The notes below the pieces were generated by a model. That model was not told the origin of the DNA and did no database searches. It saw only the letters and a list, made by a program, of their open reading frames with translations. A DNA stretch of 64,000 bases from Imbricaverruca yamaguchii (taxonomy: Eukaryota; Arthropoda; Thecostraca; Neoverrucidae), in contig JAOTOL010000902.1 in assembly GCA_034440575.1 (NCBI GenBank), forward strand, positions 50,001-114,000, read 5' to 3'. A program made the position numbers and the translations under genes. Positions 1 through 11,360 of this stretch are shown piece by piece. Numbering within the stretch: the first letter of the stretch is position 1; each line of letters opens with the position of its first letter.

Positions 1-735
1 AGTCCAACAGTCTAAGGATGAACCAGGACAAAACTCAATTCACCCTCTTTGGCACCAAGGCGTCATTAAAAAAGGCAGCGAACTTCCAGATCACTCTCTC
101 AGATTCCATGATAACTCCACGTCCCACCGTTAAAGTCTTAGGTGTTCTCCTCGACCAGCAACTTAGTTGGGATTCTCACATATCCATGGTTGTGCGCAAA
201 TGCAATGCCATCATAGCATCCCTATACGAATTTCGCCATCATTTCACCACGGATGTCCTCAAGCTCTTAGTCCAGCTCCACGTTTTTCCTCCCATACTTT
301 ATTGTCTATCTCTCTGAGGTGGAGCCGCTCAGTGCCGTTTGCATCGCGTGCAAAAGTGCATCAACTTTGCCGCGCGACTAGTCACCGGAGTGCGCCGCAA
401 CGAGCACGTGTCCCCTGCACTCGTGTCATTAGGATGGCTAACGCTTGCAGAGATGGTTCGGGAGCACGATTGCATCCAGGTATACAGAGCCATGTGCATT
501 AGGCAATGCCCGGAAGCTGTACGAAGAATGTTTACCTGGCGGTCACAAGTATCGCAGAGGGAGACCAGAGCTGGGTCAGTCGGTGAGCTTCATCTCACAA
601 GATGTCGACTCACGCAGACCCAGCGAGGTTTTTCATACCGCGCCGCGGTCGCTTGGAATAGGCTACCACCAGTCACCAGGCAAGCACCGAGTCGCTCTGC
701 ATTCAAAGGTGCTTTAGCGCAGAGTCGCTAGTCTT
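1..735 (+). pseudogene. Non-LTR retrotransposon reverse transcriptase, C-terminal fragment
   Basis: The reading frame from position 18 to 731 encodes the end of a LINE reverse transcriptase. Seen: a segment resembling the thumb region (KVLGVLLDQQLSW, then a run ending near YC), followed by the conserved LINE tail with VQKCINFAARLVTG, a LGWLTLAE block and an AVAWNRLPP block. The frame is interrupted once, by TGA at 315-317, at a place where related proteins usually carry Trp, so TGG to TGA is the likely change. The catalytic palm lies off the window to the left. The tail differs from the CR1 copies elsewhere in this window, so this is a separate LINE family. Clade (CR1/L2/Jockey-like) is not resolved. 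Confidence 0.75.
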
Positions 736-826
736 ACTATAGAGGTCTTTGTGCGCTGTATGTTCGAAATGTTTCTGATGCAATATTCTCTACCGGATGT
801 GCTCACGCAACAATGTCTGGGTGTAG

Positions 827-2125
827 AACAGCCACCACGTGAAAGTACCCAAATACATGACTGACATCGAGTCATCTTCCGAATCTAGTGTGGATGAAAT
901 GGACGCATACGCGTCTGGTGCATGTGAACCGACCGAGAACGATCGACCGGTACCGTTGAACCAAGCTGAGCTCAATTATCTAACGAGGGATCTGAACATT
1001 TCCAAGGAATCTGCTCAGCTGCTGGGTTCACGGCTTCGCGAGAAACGTTTGCTGGCGCCTGAAACGACATTCTTTTGGTATCGGAATCGCGAAAAAGAAA
1101 TCAGAGAGTACCTTACCTTCGACGAAGAACATTCTCTAGTCTACTGCAACAACATCGCGGGCCTAGTAGAAGCAATGAGTACAGAGTACATCCCGGCCGA
1201 ATGGAGGCTGTTCATAGACTCCTCGAGTAGGAGCCTGAAGGCAGTTCTTCTGAACAACGGCAATAAGTTCGCGTCGATTCCTGTTGGACACCCCGTGCAA
1301 CTGAGGGAAACGCATAACAGCATGTAACTTTTGTTGTCTGCTTTGAACTACAAAGAGCATGGTTGGCTGATCTGTGGTGACCTCAAGGTAGTAGGTCTCG
1401 TCCTTGGGCTGCAGGGCGGCTACACGAAATATCCATGCTTTCTATGCCTCTGGGACAGTCGAGCTGACAAACATCACTATGTACAACGCGACTGGCCATC
1501 CAGGCATGCACTTGAACCTGGCTCCCACAACGTGCAGTCACGCCCTCTGGTTGAACCACAGAAAATCCTACTTCCACCACTTCATATCAAATTCGGTTTG
1601 ATGAAAAATTTTGTGAAAGCACTGGATAAAGAAGGACGAGGATTTGCATTTTTGGGACAGAAATTTCCTCATGTGAGCGGAGAGAAACTGAAGGCTGGTG
1701 TATTCGACGGTCCTCAGATAAGGGAGCTCATGAAGGATACTTGATTCTAAGAATGTCTGGAACAGTCTGAGCTCTCTGCTTGGCTGGCCATGAAATCAAT
1801 CATCACCAACTTCCTGGGTAATGACAGAAGTGCGGAATACGTGAAGGTCGATGAGTTGATGGACAGTTTTCAGCAATTTGGTGCTCGAATGTCGGTAAAA
1901 ATGCACTTCCTTAGGTCCCATCTAGATTATTTCCCAGAAAGCTGTGGAGATTACACTGAAGAGCAGGGAGAACGCTTCCATAAAGACATATGGGTGATGG
2001 AAGAACGCTACCAAGGTCGGTGGGATGTGAACTTTCTGGCGGGCTGTTGTTGGTGTCTGAAGAGGGATGTCCCATCTGCTCAACACAGTCGGAAGTCCCT
2101 GAAAAGGCCATTTATTCCGCAGTAG
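827..2125 (+). pseudogene. Cc8K15.2-like transposon-associated protein, three in-frame stops
   Basis: A single frame of about 430 codons is broken only by stops: TAA 1325-1327, TGA 1742-1744 and TAA 1748-1750. The central block (GWLICGDLKVVGLVLGLQGG, then a PCFLCLWDSR cysteine pair followed by H and RDWP) matches, from memory, an uncharacterised arthropod family often annotated as Cc8K15.2-like and found in many copies. The C-terminal part holds EEQGERFHKD, also typical of that family. All three stops can be explained by C-to-T changes (CAA or CGA to stop), with no frameshift. The start is unclear: the frame opens after a stop at 824-826 and no ATG is well placed. Function is unknown; multicopy distribution suggests a mobile element. 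Confidence 0.6.
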
Positions 2126-2732
2126 TGTGTACTGTTGGGGTGCGGTCTGAATACACTTATGATCCATCTGTTCGGAGTTTAAACCTTTATTTATGCTACT
2201 GTCGGATTCACTAGTAAACCAGTCAGAGCAATGTTTTGGTTCATATGAATGAAATAGCATATTAAAAAAAAATCGAGCTAATCGAGCAAAACGGATGCCA
2301 TTTTCGGAATCGGCATGAAAAACTGACCTAAAAACGGCTGAGACAACCTTGACCTTATAAATCACGCAGACCAGTGTAATCAATCACAAGGTGAGGTGTA
2401 TAGCAGTTAAATGTTCGCACGTTTGCAGTGAATGAGTAGTTGGTCAGTGGAATTGGGTGCCTGGTGTTGTAATAGGGAATCCACATTTCAATGTGTTTAA
2501 AGGTAGGGTGCAGCTGGGAGATGAGAATCTGGGTGGATAAGGTAAGATTGATGTAGGTGAGTCATGTGAGTGTTATGCATCACTTGCAGGGTATAAGTTG
2601 TAACATTGTTTGCTATTGGGAGGGTGCTTTCCCCCTCCCAATAATTGTAACATTTAGAATGGGATGCTCTGTGGCATGCCATGCCACCCAAGCCAGTTGT
2701 GCATTGTTGTGCTGTAAGGTGTAACAAGACAG
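2126..2732. other. Non-coding interval
   Basis: AT-rich sequence after the decayed Cc8K15.2-like gene. It includes a short A-run near 2263 and a pair of CCCTCCCAATA/TATTGGGAGGG segments around 2610-2645 that could fold as a small hairpin. I see no coding region. Confidence 0.5.
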
Positions 2733-2905
2733 CAGGGGTGGTCAAGCAGTTAAGGTGTTGGGCTCTGGGTATCAAAGGTCCTGGGTTTGACACCTCCACA
2801 GCTTCAGACATTTTCAAATCCTCCGGCCCACCACCAAAAGAGTTGCTGGCATCATTAGCTGTGAATGTGCATAAAGGGTGTTGTGAATCATCCAATAAAT
2901 GAACA
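2733..2905 (+). mobile_element. tRNA-derived SINE
   Basis: The head looks like a class II (Ser/Leu-type) tRNA gene. An A-box-like segment TGGTCAAGCAGTTAAGG lies at about 2739-2755 and a B-box-like GGTTTGACACC at about 2784-2794, against the consensus GGTTCGANTCC. GGGGTG near the start pairs imperfectly with CACCTC after the B box, as a relic acceptor stem would. The sequence continues about 100 bases into an unrelated body ending near ATCCAATAAATGAAC. This family differs from the SINE at 46084. Target duplications are not clear. Confidence 0.6.
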
Positions 2906-2939
2906 AAGGTATAACACAAGTTTTTACACACATTTTCCT

Positions 2940-3230
2940 CCAGAAAGCAAATGAATGGGTTAGACTTGGTTATGCTAGGTTAGTGTAGGTTTTAAAGTTT
3001 CCCAAATTTGTGAAAAAAAATAAAAATAATTGTTTTTTCTTTGAAGACAGCTAACATTAGGGTAGGTTAGATTGCATTTAACTTAAAAAAATTTCAGGAA
3101 ATAAATTGCGTTACATTTTTCACTAAAAAGAATATTATCCCAGATGAGGTTAACCTCAGTTAAGTTAGGTAATGTTGCATGAAAAACATTTCCTTTTATG
3201 CTATGTTTTACTTGTCTAAGGTGTACTTGT
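2940..3230 (+). repeat. Degenerate GGTTAG-rich stretch
   Basis: The strand repeatedly shows GGTTAG-type words (CTAGGTTAGTGTAGGTT, GGGTAGGTTAG, GAGGTTAACCTCAG, AAGTTAGG). Such degenerate TTAGG-like stretches are common in arthropod introns and intergenic DNA. GAGGTTAACCTC is a perfect 12-bp palindrome. There is no coding signal. Confidence 0.4.
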
Positions 3231-3288
3231 CTAAGGTGTCAGCCCAGATATGTCAGAGATCTGGATGGCAGTAGTCGTAAAGGGCCTT

Positions 3289-4302
3289 GGCAGTAGTCGG
3301 TTTTCCAGCGGCAATTTGCTCTCCCGTCTAGCCACTCTTGATCCTTCGACGTCGATCCTTGCTTCAACTAAACATTCCAGACATGAACAAAGCAAGTACA
3401 TCGAAAAACTTTTATTATTAATACAAATTAGTTTCATTCAATTTTTTTTCATTTTTTTAGCACAAAATAATTGCTTCTTGGTGGTGAGAGTTAAACGATT
3501 TCAGACGGATCGCTTTAGTATAATCTTCCTTAAACTATTTTATATTCCGAAACCTATATCCCAATAGATGGCAAGTAACAAGTCGGTTGGTGCGCGTACA
3601 TCCTACTCCTGGGGTGTGTTGTGAATATTTACTAGTTGTGCGGTGTGACCATGTCGGGAGTATCAGGTACGGATTGATAAACTTGGTTGACATCGATTAA
3701 GTATACTTTTGTTGATATTTTGTCTCCCGTTGCTCAGGAAGTTGGCTTACAACCACACCCTTCGCTAATTGAACCATGGCGCCAATTTGCTCTCTGGCAT
3801 TAGTCGGTTTTACAGGGGCAATTTGCTCCTCTGTCTCCTAGCTTTTGAGGCCTCCAAGTTATTTCACCCTTCAACTAAATATTCCAGAGATGAACTGAAT
3901 AAGTACATCCAAGAGCCTTTATTATTTATAAGAATTGATTTCAGTCAATCTGCTCAGCTTTTTCCTTGGAAAAAATTGTTCTTCGTGGTGAGAATTAGAC
4001 GATTTTAGACGGTACGCTTTAGTATAATTTTCCTGAAACCATTTTATATTCCGGAACCTATATCCCAGTAGATGACAAGTAACAAATCAGTCGGTGCGCT
4101 CGCGTCCTACGCATGGGGTCTGTTGTGAATATTTACTAGTTGTGCGGAGTGAACATGTCGGGAGTATCAGGTACGGGTTTATAAACGTGGTTGACATCGC
4201 TTAAGTATACTTTTGTTGATATTTTATCTCCCGTTGCTCAGGAAGTTGGCTTACAACCGCCTCCTTCGCTAATTTAATCATAGCGCCAATTTGCTCTCCG
4301 GC
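3289..4302 (+). repeat. Tandem duplication, two units of about 505 bp
   Basis: Unit 1 (about 3289-3795) and unit 2 (about 3796-4300) align along their full length. Both begin GGCAGTAGTCGG/GGCATTAGTCGG, and both contain the AACTAAA-ATTCCAGA block, a TTTAGTATAAT block, ATTTACTAGTTGTGCGG and CTCCCGTTGCTCAGGAAG. A third copy starts at 4300 and stops at once. The units differ at roughly one base in ten by eye, so the duplication is not recent. No ORF is conserved between units. Confidence 0.8.
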
Positions 4303-4872
4303 ATTCATTCGTTGGCTGCCATATACAGTAGAGCTGAGTGTAGTCTCCGCGTAAATCAGAAACCGTATTGCAATTTACTGATGTTGTAAGTTGAATTTGA
4401 CTTATTCCAGCATCGTTGACAGTAAAACCTATTTCGTTATTAAAACTGATGTCACAGATATATTTGGTCGTCGCTTTTAATGTATGCGGATCATTATGCC
4501 AGGTCTTCTCCCTCTATCTTGTCCCAGGTCTCAAGAAAGAGACCTGGGACCAAAATACCCTTACTAGAAGGTAGATCGAACTTTTCATTTAAGCCTGCAT
4601 TACGTCATCCGAAGGTTTTTAATTTGGTAGTAATCTGGTTGCAGAGGATTTTCGGTAAATCATGCGCAATTTACTATTTATTTTGAGCAAGTAAATATGT
4701 CTTCTGTTGATCAGGTGAGTTATTATCTTGTTCTGTTCTTTCCAGCGAATATTTGTTCTGGCCTTTTTATCATGCATGGGCAATGTTGGACTTATTCATT
4801 GTGATCGTGGATATGGAGGGGAGTATTTTGTGGTCATCCAGCATGGATGGCATCCTTCTTCAAATATTATGC
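4303..4872. other. Non-coding interval
   Basis: No coding region seen. A short inverted repeat (AGGTCTCTTT... and the reverse TCTCAAGAAAGAGACCTGG) lies near 4525-4550: CCCAGGTCTC and GAGACCTGGG flank a small loop and would form a hairpin. Confidence 0.4.
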
Positions 4873-4880
4873 ATCATAAC

Positions 4881-6940
4881 CGCGGTGGGAATTAAGGCGC
4901 ATAATTCTTAACAGATTTTATCTCTTAAAACATTTTTGCACTCCGGATTCATACTAAATAGAATGGGCTCCACATATACTCCAGCACAAACATGCAGAAG
5001 GAACAAAATTACCACTAAAATACTAATACAAGATTGAATAAAACATCTGCCAAACATGTTATTGTACTTACGATTACCAAATAAACTAGTCACTTTTCGT
5101 ACCATCAAGCACACAGACAACACCCGAACACACCACACTACACTACAATCAGCAGAAATGCCGACAACACGCCAAACCTCGCGCATGCGCACTGAACAGT
5201 GGCCTCTGGTCGCTACGAATTCTGCCGATGCGTCTCCAGAAACCTGCTTTCGAGTTACGCTATAGTGGGAACAAAACTGACCGTTTTAAAACCCGCGCAC
5301 GTCCGGGGGAGGCAGATATCTGCCCCACTCCGGGTTTTCCTCATTTGCCACCAAACTAATAGGGGTTATCAAGGCCAACCCTCGCATAGCTGTTCATTGA
5401 TCTTTTCCGCATATCCTCATACATTTTTAATCCCGGGTCCTCTCAGGTCAGGTCACCAAGTTAGGCGAAGTGACCCAACTACACTCGGAGTTATAGGTGC
5501 CATAACTTCCACAATAATTGGGCCATTGATTTCAAACTTATAGCATGCCATGACCTCATCATGGACTATAATATGTACATCGGTTTTTTCGTAGTATTGA
5601 CCTTAGGTCAGGTCGCTGCCATGGCTTCACCATTATAGGGCTATGGTAAAATATACAAATGTTTCCTAGTTACGTATTTGCGCTCGGAATGATCTCACAA
5701 CGGTTGTGGCATGTAGATGGAAGCTATGCTCAATGTTACCGCTGACATTTTTGCTCAGTGACCTCACCAAGGTCTCTGAGGTCACCTGTGATCACTACAC
5801 ATTTATGCGCATTACATCGCACTGCATTGAGCTAGAAGGCTGAAATTATCGCCATTGTGCTTGTGTCCTCTAGACGTGTCGATTGATATCTTACATGACC
5901 TCCCTAGGCCTTGACCTGAGGTCATGACTTCATGACAATGACCTCAGTTTCGGGTGACCTGACCTTAAATTACACCGCCTATTGTCGGTAGCGCATTTCA
6001 AGGACTGTCGAATAGCGTTCGCCATTTGTTTCTATCTGTTACAGGTCCTGAGATATGTGTCATTATCTGAGTCCCACCTGATCTGGTCGAATTGGACCTA
6101 TGATGGCCCAGTGACCTGAATGTTGACCTGAGCGAAAAATTACAGAAACACTTTCGATAGAGCCCGTCACCAGCTATCCAACGCCGTTTTCAGTTTATCG
6201 CTAGCTAGCATAGTTCCAGAGATCGTAGGGGGCAAACATTTGCCCCCCCCCCCGGACATGCGAAGTTGGCGCGGACCGCCGGACGTGCGAGTGTTAGGAG
6301 ACGATTTCCGGAGTCCCGGAGGCCGCCGATCGAAATTTGCTTCGTTACCATCTTCCGTTTGGAAAACTGTCTTTCAACCAATCAATGCAAGGTATTTTTT
6401 TTTAATGATGTCATAACCATTAGCAATTTTGAACACATGTTTACCAGTGCCATACTGCAAACACAAACCTTGACTGATCCTTTACCTTCCTACTGTTGCA
6501 TGCGAGGTGTTTGTGTCCTGTGCGTATCATGCAGGGAATTGGCTGCGTAAGTGGGTAAGTGTGAGTTCTGAGCTGAGGATGAAGCGTGAATTATTTGTGT
6601 TTGTTTTTCATTTGGCTAGCCTTGTACTGAGACCAACAGTGAAAGGAATGCGCATTGCTCCTGCGAGTTACTAGAGACAAACCTGAGCTGATCATCACAA
6701 CTCCCTGTCTTGCGGTGCCACCCATTGTTCACTTTGTTTCTATGCTTTGATGTGACCAAAAATGATGATGTGTATTACTTATGGATATTACGTAGGTACT
6801 CACTAGGTACATATGATTTCCCCGTCGGTTGCCGGCAAATAGGTTCCATGCATGAAAAATAATCTGTCCATGAAAATGTACTCTGGAAGAAATCTGTTTC
6901 CACTCCGACTCCAAGCCCGGAAAGTAAGTTTCCCATCCTG
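4881..6940 (-). mobile_element. Non-autonomous hAT element, copy 1
   Basis: The ends are inverted: CGCGGTGGGAA at 4881-4891 and TTCCCATCCTG at 6930-6940, degenerate versions of the perfect CAGGGTGGGAA ends of the second copy at 40158-41218. It is flanked by a perfect 8-bp target duplication ATCATAAC (4873-4880 and 6941-6948). An 8-bp duplication with CAGGG-type ends is the hAT signature. The interior aligns in reverse with the other copy across both flanks of a ~1 kb insertion (5281-6288). No transposase domain is visible. Both copies keep a short ORF starting MVRKV that runs into a splice-donor-like GTAAGT, possibly a relic first exon of an autonomous parent. Confidence 0.85.
5281..6288. mobile_element. 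Insertion nested in the hAT element, rich in AGGTCA half-sites
   Basis: This block is absent from the hAT copy at 40158. Its ends look like inverted repeats: a left end with CGCACGTCCGGGGG and the palindrome GGCAGATATCTGCC, and a right end that in reverse reads CGCATGTCCGGGGG followed by a GGCAAATGTTTGCC palindrome. Between them, from about 5441 to 6130, at least fifteen AGGTCA or TGACCT hexamers occur in both orientations. It has no ORF of note. Target-site duplications are not evident, so the boundaries are approximate and superfamily is unknown. Confidence 0.55.
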
Positions 6941-6948
6941 ATCATAAC

Positions 6949-7540
6949 TCGGTTCGCAACCATTCCTGTGAATTTTAAGTATATTTACTCGATAACAGCA
7001 GCTCATTGCCGAATATTACCAACATAAGAAATCCACCCTCAGATGAGGAAAATAAATCATTTTCTAGAGAGGATAATGTTATTGATTCCAAATATCCAGG
7101 AGCAGCCTATTTTTTTCAAACATGTGCCTACCTACATTGACATACAGCAGTTGTGGAAAACAGCTTTTTCTAGGCAAGTTAGACCAAGACCCAAGCACAG
7201 CACTGCATTCTTGCTTGATAAATTGTAAGTGGATCATTAATGATGCATGCATGCTTAAACATTGATGTACAATACCATTGTTATTAAAGAAATACCTTCC
7301 TGAAACATTTCATGAGTTGCAGACTGTTTACCAAGGGTATGAATTCAACATCCAGATATAATGTTGGGATGCAGCACATCTCTGATTCAGGTGTCATGCC
7401 TTACTGTGCAGTACTTCTGCATAGCAGTGGAACTGGAGCAAGCAAATTAAGTAAAGAAGAAATCTGATTACACCATTTTGATCAGGATACTGCTTGAGAA
7501 AAATGTGTTAACATACAATGAAAAATGTTTCTGAAATGCC
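6949..7540. other. Non-coding interval
   Basis: AT-rich sequence without a recognisable gene between the hAT target duplication and a possible THAP fragment. Confidence 0.4.
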
Positions 7541-7690
7541 GGATGTTGGGGAACCAAAAGTATGCTCCAAGCATTTCCAAGAAATTGATAAGAAAAGAAA
7601 CTTAAAAAAGAACTGCCAAAACCTGTATCTTTGCAGAGAAACGTATATCACCTACAATCACCTGTTCCTACCATAATATTCCCACCAGCT
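7541..7690 (+). pseudogene. Possible THAP-domain fragment
   Basis: The translation contains KVCSKHFQEID followed, after one frame change, by KKELPKPVSLQRN. This resembles the C-terminal half of a THAP zinc finger (a C-x2-H pair followed by a basic stretch and a proline). The first cysteine pair is not found nearby, and no transposase follows. It may be a fragment of a THAP or P-element-type gene, or chance similarity. Confidence 0.25.
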
Positions 7691-7814
7691 AAACCCCTGG
7701 ACAATACTTAAACTTCATGATATTATTGCTGTTTATATCATTTGTGAGATCACTTTGTTCTGTATTGCCTGTTTTCTTCGGATGTTTGCCATGTTTTTGT
7801 TTCCTGTAACAAAG

Positions 7815-9667
7815 AAAAAGATGGAAAAAGTTCTTTAGTTTCTACAACCTGAGTAAAGTTTCTAGCACAATTGGGCCACTGGAAGTAAACGGGACTACAT
7901 TGGGTGAGGATAGTGAGATGGTTGAGGAGCTGAGCAAGCAGTTCAAATCAGTGTTTACATTGGAAGATATGACCAATCTACCGACCGTACACCATAGTTC
8001 AGTGACATGGGATCTGACAAATGATGTTGACTTCATTGATAGTGATGTTGTTTACAATTATATCAGGAAAATAAAGCCAAATAAGGCAGCAGGACCTGAT
8101 GAAATTTATGCTAGGATGTTGCGGGAAACTGAAAAGGAACTGGCATTTCCACTTAGTATAATATTTTGTAGATCAGTTTCACATAATGAAATTCCAACCC
8201 ATTGGAAAAGGGCAAATGTAGTTCCTATTTTCAAGAAAGGAGAAAGAGGGAAAGTTGAAAACTATAGACCAATAAGTCTCACATCCCTAGTCTGCAGGGT
8301 ACTCGAATCAATTATCAAGGATAGAATAGTTAGTTATCTGGAAGGTAGCAGATTGATTCATGATACTCAACATGGGTTTAGAAAAGGACGATAGAGTCTC
8401 ACAAACCTCTTGGACTTTTTGAACTTCGCCACAGAACAATTTGATCAGGGAAATCAGGTTGATGTAGCATATCTTGACTTTAGTAAGGCCTTTACAAGGT
8501 ACCCCATAAACGGTTGATGATACAGCTTCAGTCCCATGGTATTGCAGGTAGCATCTTAACATGGATAGAGTTGTGGCTTTCAGATAGACAGCAAAGAGTG
8601 ATGCTAAATGGTACAAAGTCATCATTACAAAATGTTCTTAGTGGAGTCCCCCAGGGGTCAGTACTAGGGCCATTACTGTTCATTATATTTGTAAATAACA
8701 TTGAAAGTGGCCTAAGCAGTAAAGTTTTGAAATTTGCGGATGATTTGAAGGCCTTTAGGGCAATAACAGGTCAGGATGAGCATATCTTGCTGCAAAAAGA
8801 CTTAGACGAACTTGTGAAGTGGTCCGAAAAATGGCAAAGGAAATTTAACTTTGATAAGTGCAAAATCATGCATGTAGGTAAGCAGCATATGAAGGCTCCA
8901 TACTTGATGGGTGGCCAAGTGCTATCAGTGACTCAACAGGAGAAGGATTTAGGTGTTATTCTAAACACAAAACTGGGGGCATCAGAACAGACCAAGGAAG
9001 CCAGGAAGAAGGCACTGGGAATGCTCGGGGCAATAAATAGGAATGTATCATACAGAAGTGAGGAAGTGATCAGGAAGCTTTACTGTGCATACGTCAGGCC
9101 ACATTTGGAATACTGCATCCAAGCTTGGTCTCCTAGCTATGAAAAAGATTGTTGGCTTTTAGAGAGAGTACAAAAGAGGGCTACAAAAATGGTTAATGGC
9201 ATAAGCAACCTGGCATATGAGGAAAGATTGAAGAAATTGAATATGTTTTCACTTAGATATAGAAGGCTGAGAGGAGATCTCATCGAGGTCTTTCAATTTG
9301 TCAATGGTCTGGAGAGGGAATACCTTGGGGAAATGTTTGAATTGAACAGAAATGATGCAATTAGAGGTCATAAATTCAAATTTAAAGTTAGCCACAGCAG
9401 AACAAGGTTAAGGCAAACTTTCTTCACCAACCGGGTAGTGGAACACTCGAACCAGCTGCCGGAAAACATCGTCAGTAGCAGCACATTGAACATCTTTTAA
9501 AACAGCATGGACAATCATTATAAGAATAGAGGGCTTGCTTTTCAGTATTACAGGGAGGGCTGATTGACAGATTTGGTGGGCAACTGGTTCAGTGTACAGA
9601 GTGCAACCAAGAAGGGTCCTTGTGGCTCATTGTTGCACTAATCTTTTATGTCTTTATGTCTTTATGT
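7815..9667 (+). pseudogene. CR1-type LINE, copy A (reverse transcriptase, 5'-truncated)
   Basis: A reverse transcriptase of CR1 type. Visible motifs are the RT entry block (IKPNKAAGPDEI, WKRANVVPIFKKGER, NYRPISLTSL), the GVPQGSVLGPLLF block, the catalytic FADD box near 8732-8745, and the CR1 tail (VRPHLEYCIQAWSPSY, then TFFTNRVVEH and NQLPENIVSSS). The frame is broken by TAG at 8392-8394, where copy B has TCG, and by a one-base deletion near 8490 in the KAFDKVPH block. The endonuclease is missing: the copy starts at the linker before RT. It ends in short TTTATGTC repeats (about 9640-9667), as CR1 elements end in short tandem repeats. The left arm of the inverted duplication starts inside it at 8653. 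Confidence 0.9.
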
Positions 9668-10970
9668 CTAAGACAATCTTTCTTCACCAACAGGGTAGCT
9701 GGTCATTGGAACCAGCTAACAGACTCCATTGACATCCTTATAAATAGCATATGCAAATATTATTATGAGAGAGGGGTTATTTTCTAGCATTCCAGGGATA
9801 GTTAATTCGCATTTGACAAATCTGGTGCCCAACCAGTCCCTGGTGTTCACAAAATCCAACTCAGGTTTCCTGTGGCTCGTAGGTGCATTTATTCTTTATG
9901 TCTCTGCTTGTATGTCTTAAAATAAAGCCACATGATGCAGCAGGCTCTCATGAAAGGTGTACTAGGGCATTGCATGAAGCTAAAAAATAATTGGAGATTC
10001 CACTTAGTATCATATATTGTAGGTCATTTTAACAAGAAGAAATTCCAGCAGGTTGAAAAAGGGCAAATGTAGTTCCTATTTTTAGGAATCCATGACAGGG
10101 AAAGTTGCAAATTGTAGACCAGTATGCAAGTCTCGCATCCCTGGTCTGCAAGGTAATTGAAGCAGTTGCTGAAGATAGCATGGTAGTTTTCTGGAAAGAA
10201 ACAGTTTGATTTGTGATATTCAACATGATTTTAAGAATGATTGATCATGTCTGACAAATCTCTTGGACTTTTATTTTTATTTTTCTACAAACCTAATGTG
10301 GAAATAGGGTTATAGTTTTAAGATCAACAGCAGCTAATGATGCTGAATGACACAAAGTCTTGTGGAAGATGTTCTTACAGGAGTCAGCCAGTGGTCATTA
10401 CTGGGATCACCATTGATCATTATATTTGTAGATAGTATTGAAAATGTACAGCCAGAAAGAAAGTACAAATGCTTGGGGCAATAAATTGGAATGTATCATA
10501 CAAAAGTGAAGTAGTTATCAGAAAGCTTTACTGTGCACATGTCAGGCTGCCTTTGGAATACCATGTTCAGGTTTGGGGCACCTGGTTATGGGAAAGATTG
10601 TTTGCTCTTCAAGAGAGTGTAAAAGGGGGCAACAAAAATGGTTAATGTCTTGTTAATGTGTAAACAACCTAGCACACAAGGGAAGGTTTGAAGAATTCAA
10701 TATTTTCTCTCAGTTATAGAAAGCTGAGGGAGATATACAGTGATACTGCAAACAATTTGTCAAATTTAACAGAAATGATACAATTAGAAGTCATCAATTC
10801 AAAATTAAAGTTGGCCATAGCAGGACATTGCTAAGAGAGCCTTTCTTCACCAACAAAATAGTTGAATATTGGAAGTAGCTACCTAACTTCATTGTTAGTG
10901 GAAGTGCTCTGAGCATCTTTTAGAATAATGGAAAATATTTCTCATTTATTGACATTTGTAATTTGTCAAT
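9668..10970 (+). pseudogene. Two further decayed CR1 3' fragments
   Basis: Immediately after copy A come two more CR1 remnants in the same orientation. The first (about 9668-9920) keeps only the terminal CTTTCTTCACCAACAGGG region and its own TTTATGTC tail. The second (about 9921-10960) is a heavily degraded RT-to-3'-end stretch with recognisable nucleotide blocks (GTCAGGCTGCCTTTGGAATA, CTTCACCAACAAAATAG) and no open frame. A run of 3'-truncated LINE copies behind one another is typical of LINE accumulation. Confidence 0.75.
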
Positions 10971-11008
10971 GTATTGATACCTGCACTGATATGTGTTAAT
11001 TTTGGCGT

Positions 11009-11352
11009 AGCTCCTGGATTGGACGCACCCAGCGATGCAGCTCCCAGGCGGGACGCACCAGGCGATGCAGCTCCCGGGCGAGACGCGTCCAGCGACCCAG
11101 CTCCAAGGCGGGATGCACCAGGCGACCCAGCTCCCGGACGGGACGCACCAGGTGATGCAGCTCCCAGGAGGGACGCACCAGGCGATGCAGCTCCCAGGCG
11201 GGACGCACCAGGTGATGCAGCTCCCAGGCGGGACGCACCCGGCGATGCAGCTCCCGGGCGGGACGCACCAGGTGATGCAGCTCCCGGGCGAGACGCACCA
11301 GGCGATGCAGCTCCCGGGCGAGACGCACCAGGTGATGCAGCTCCCGGACAGG
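11009..11352 (+). repeat. 30-bp minisatellite, about 11.5 copies
   Basis: A 30-base unit beginning AGCTCCCGGGCGGGACGCAC repeats in register from about 11009 to 11352 with a few substitutions per unit. Because 30 is a multiple of three and the unit lacks stops, several frames on both strands stay open, for example ([10 protein letters not shown])n, creating long spurious ORFs. It lies directly before the hAT-like gene. The copy in the right arm (about 31535-31879) has the same length. Confidence 0.95.
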
Positions 11353-11360
11353 AGTGACCC

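Noticed and set aside
2733..2800. Functional tRNA-Ser/Leu gene
   Set aside because: The A and B boxes are degenerate, the cloverleaf is incomplete, and a SINE-like body follows.
4908..5192. 94-residue hydrophobic minus-strand ORF, partly shared with 40723-41088
   Set aside because: It lies in a non-autonomous hAT element, the two copies diverge after a few residues, and only the MVRKV start next to a donor is shared. A functional product is not supported.
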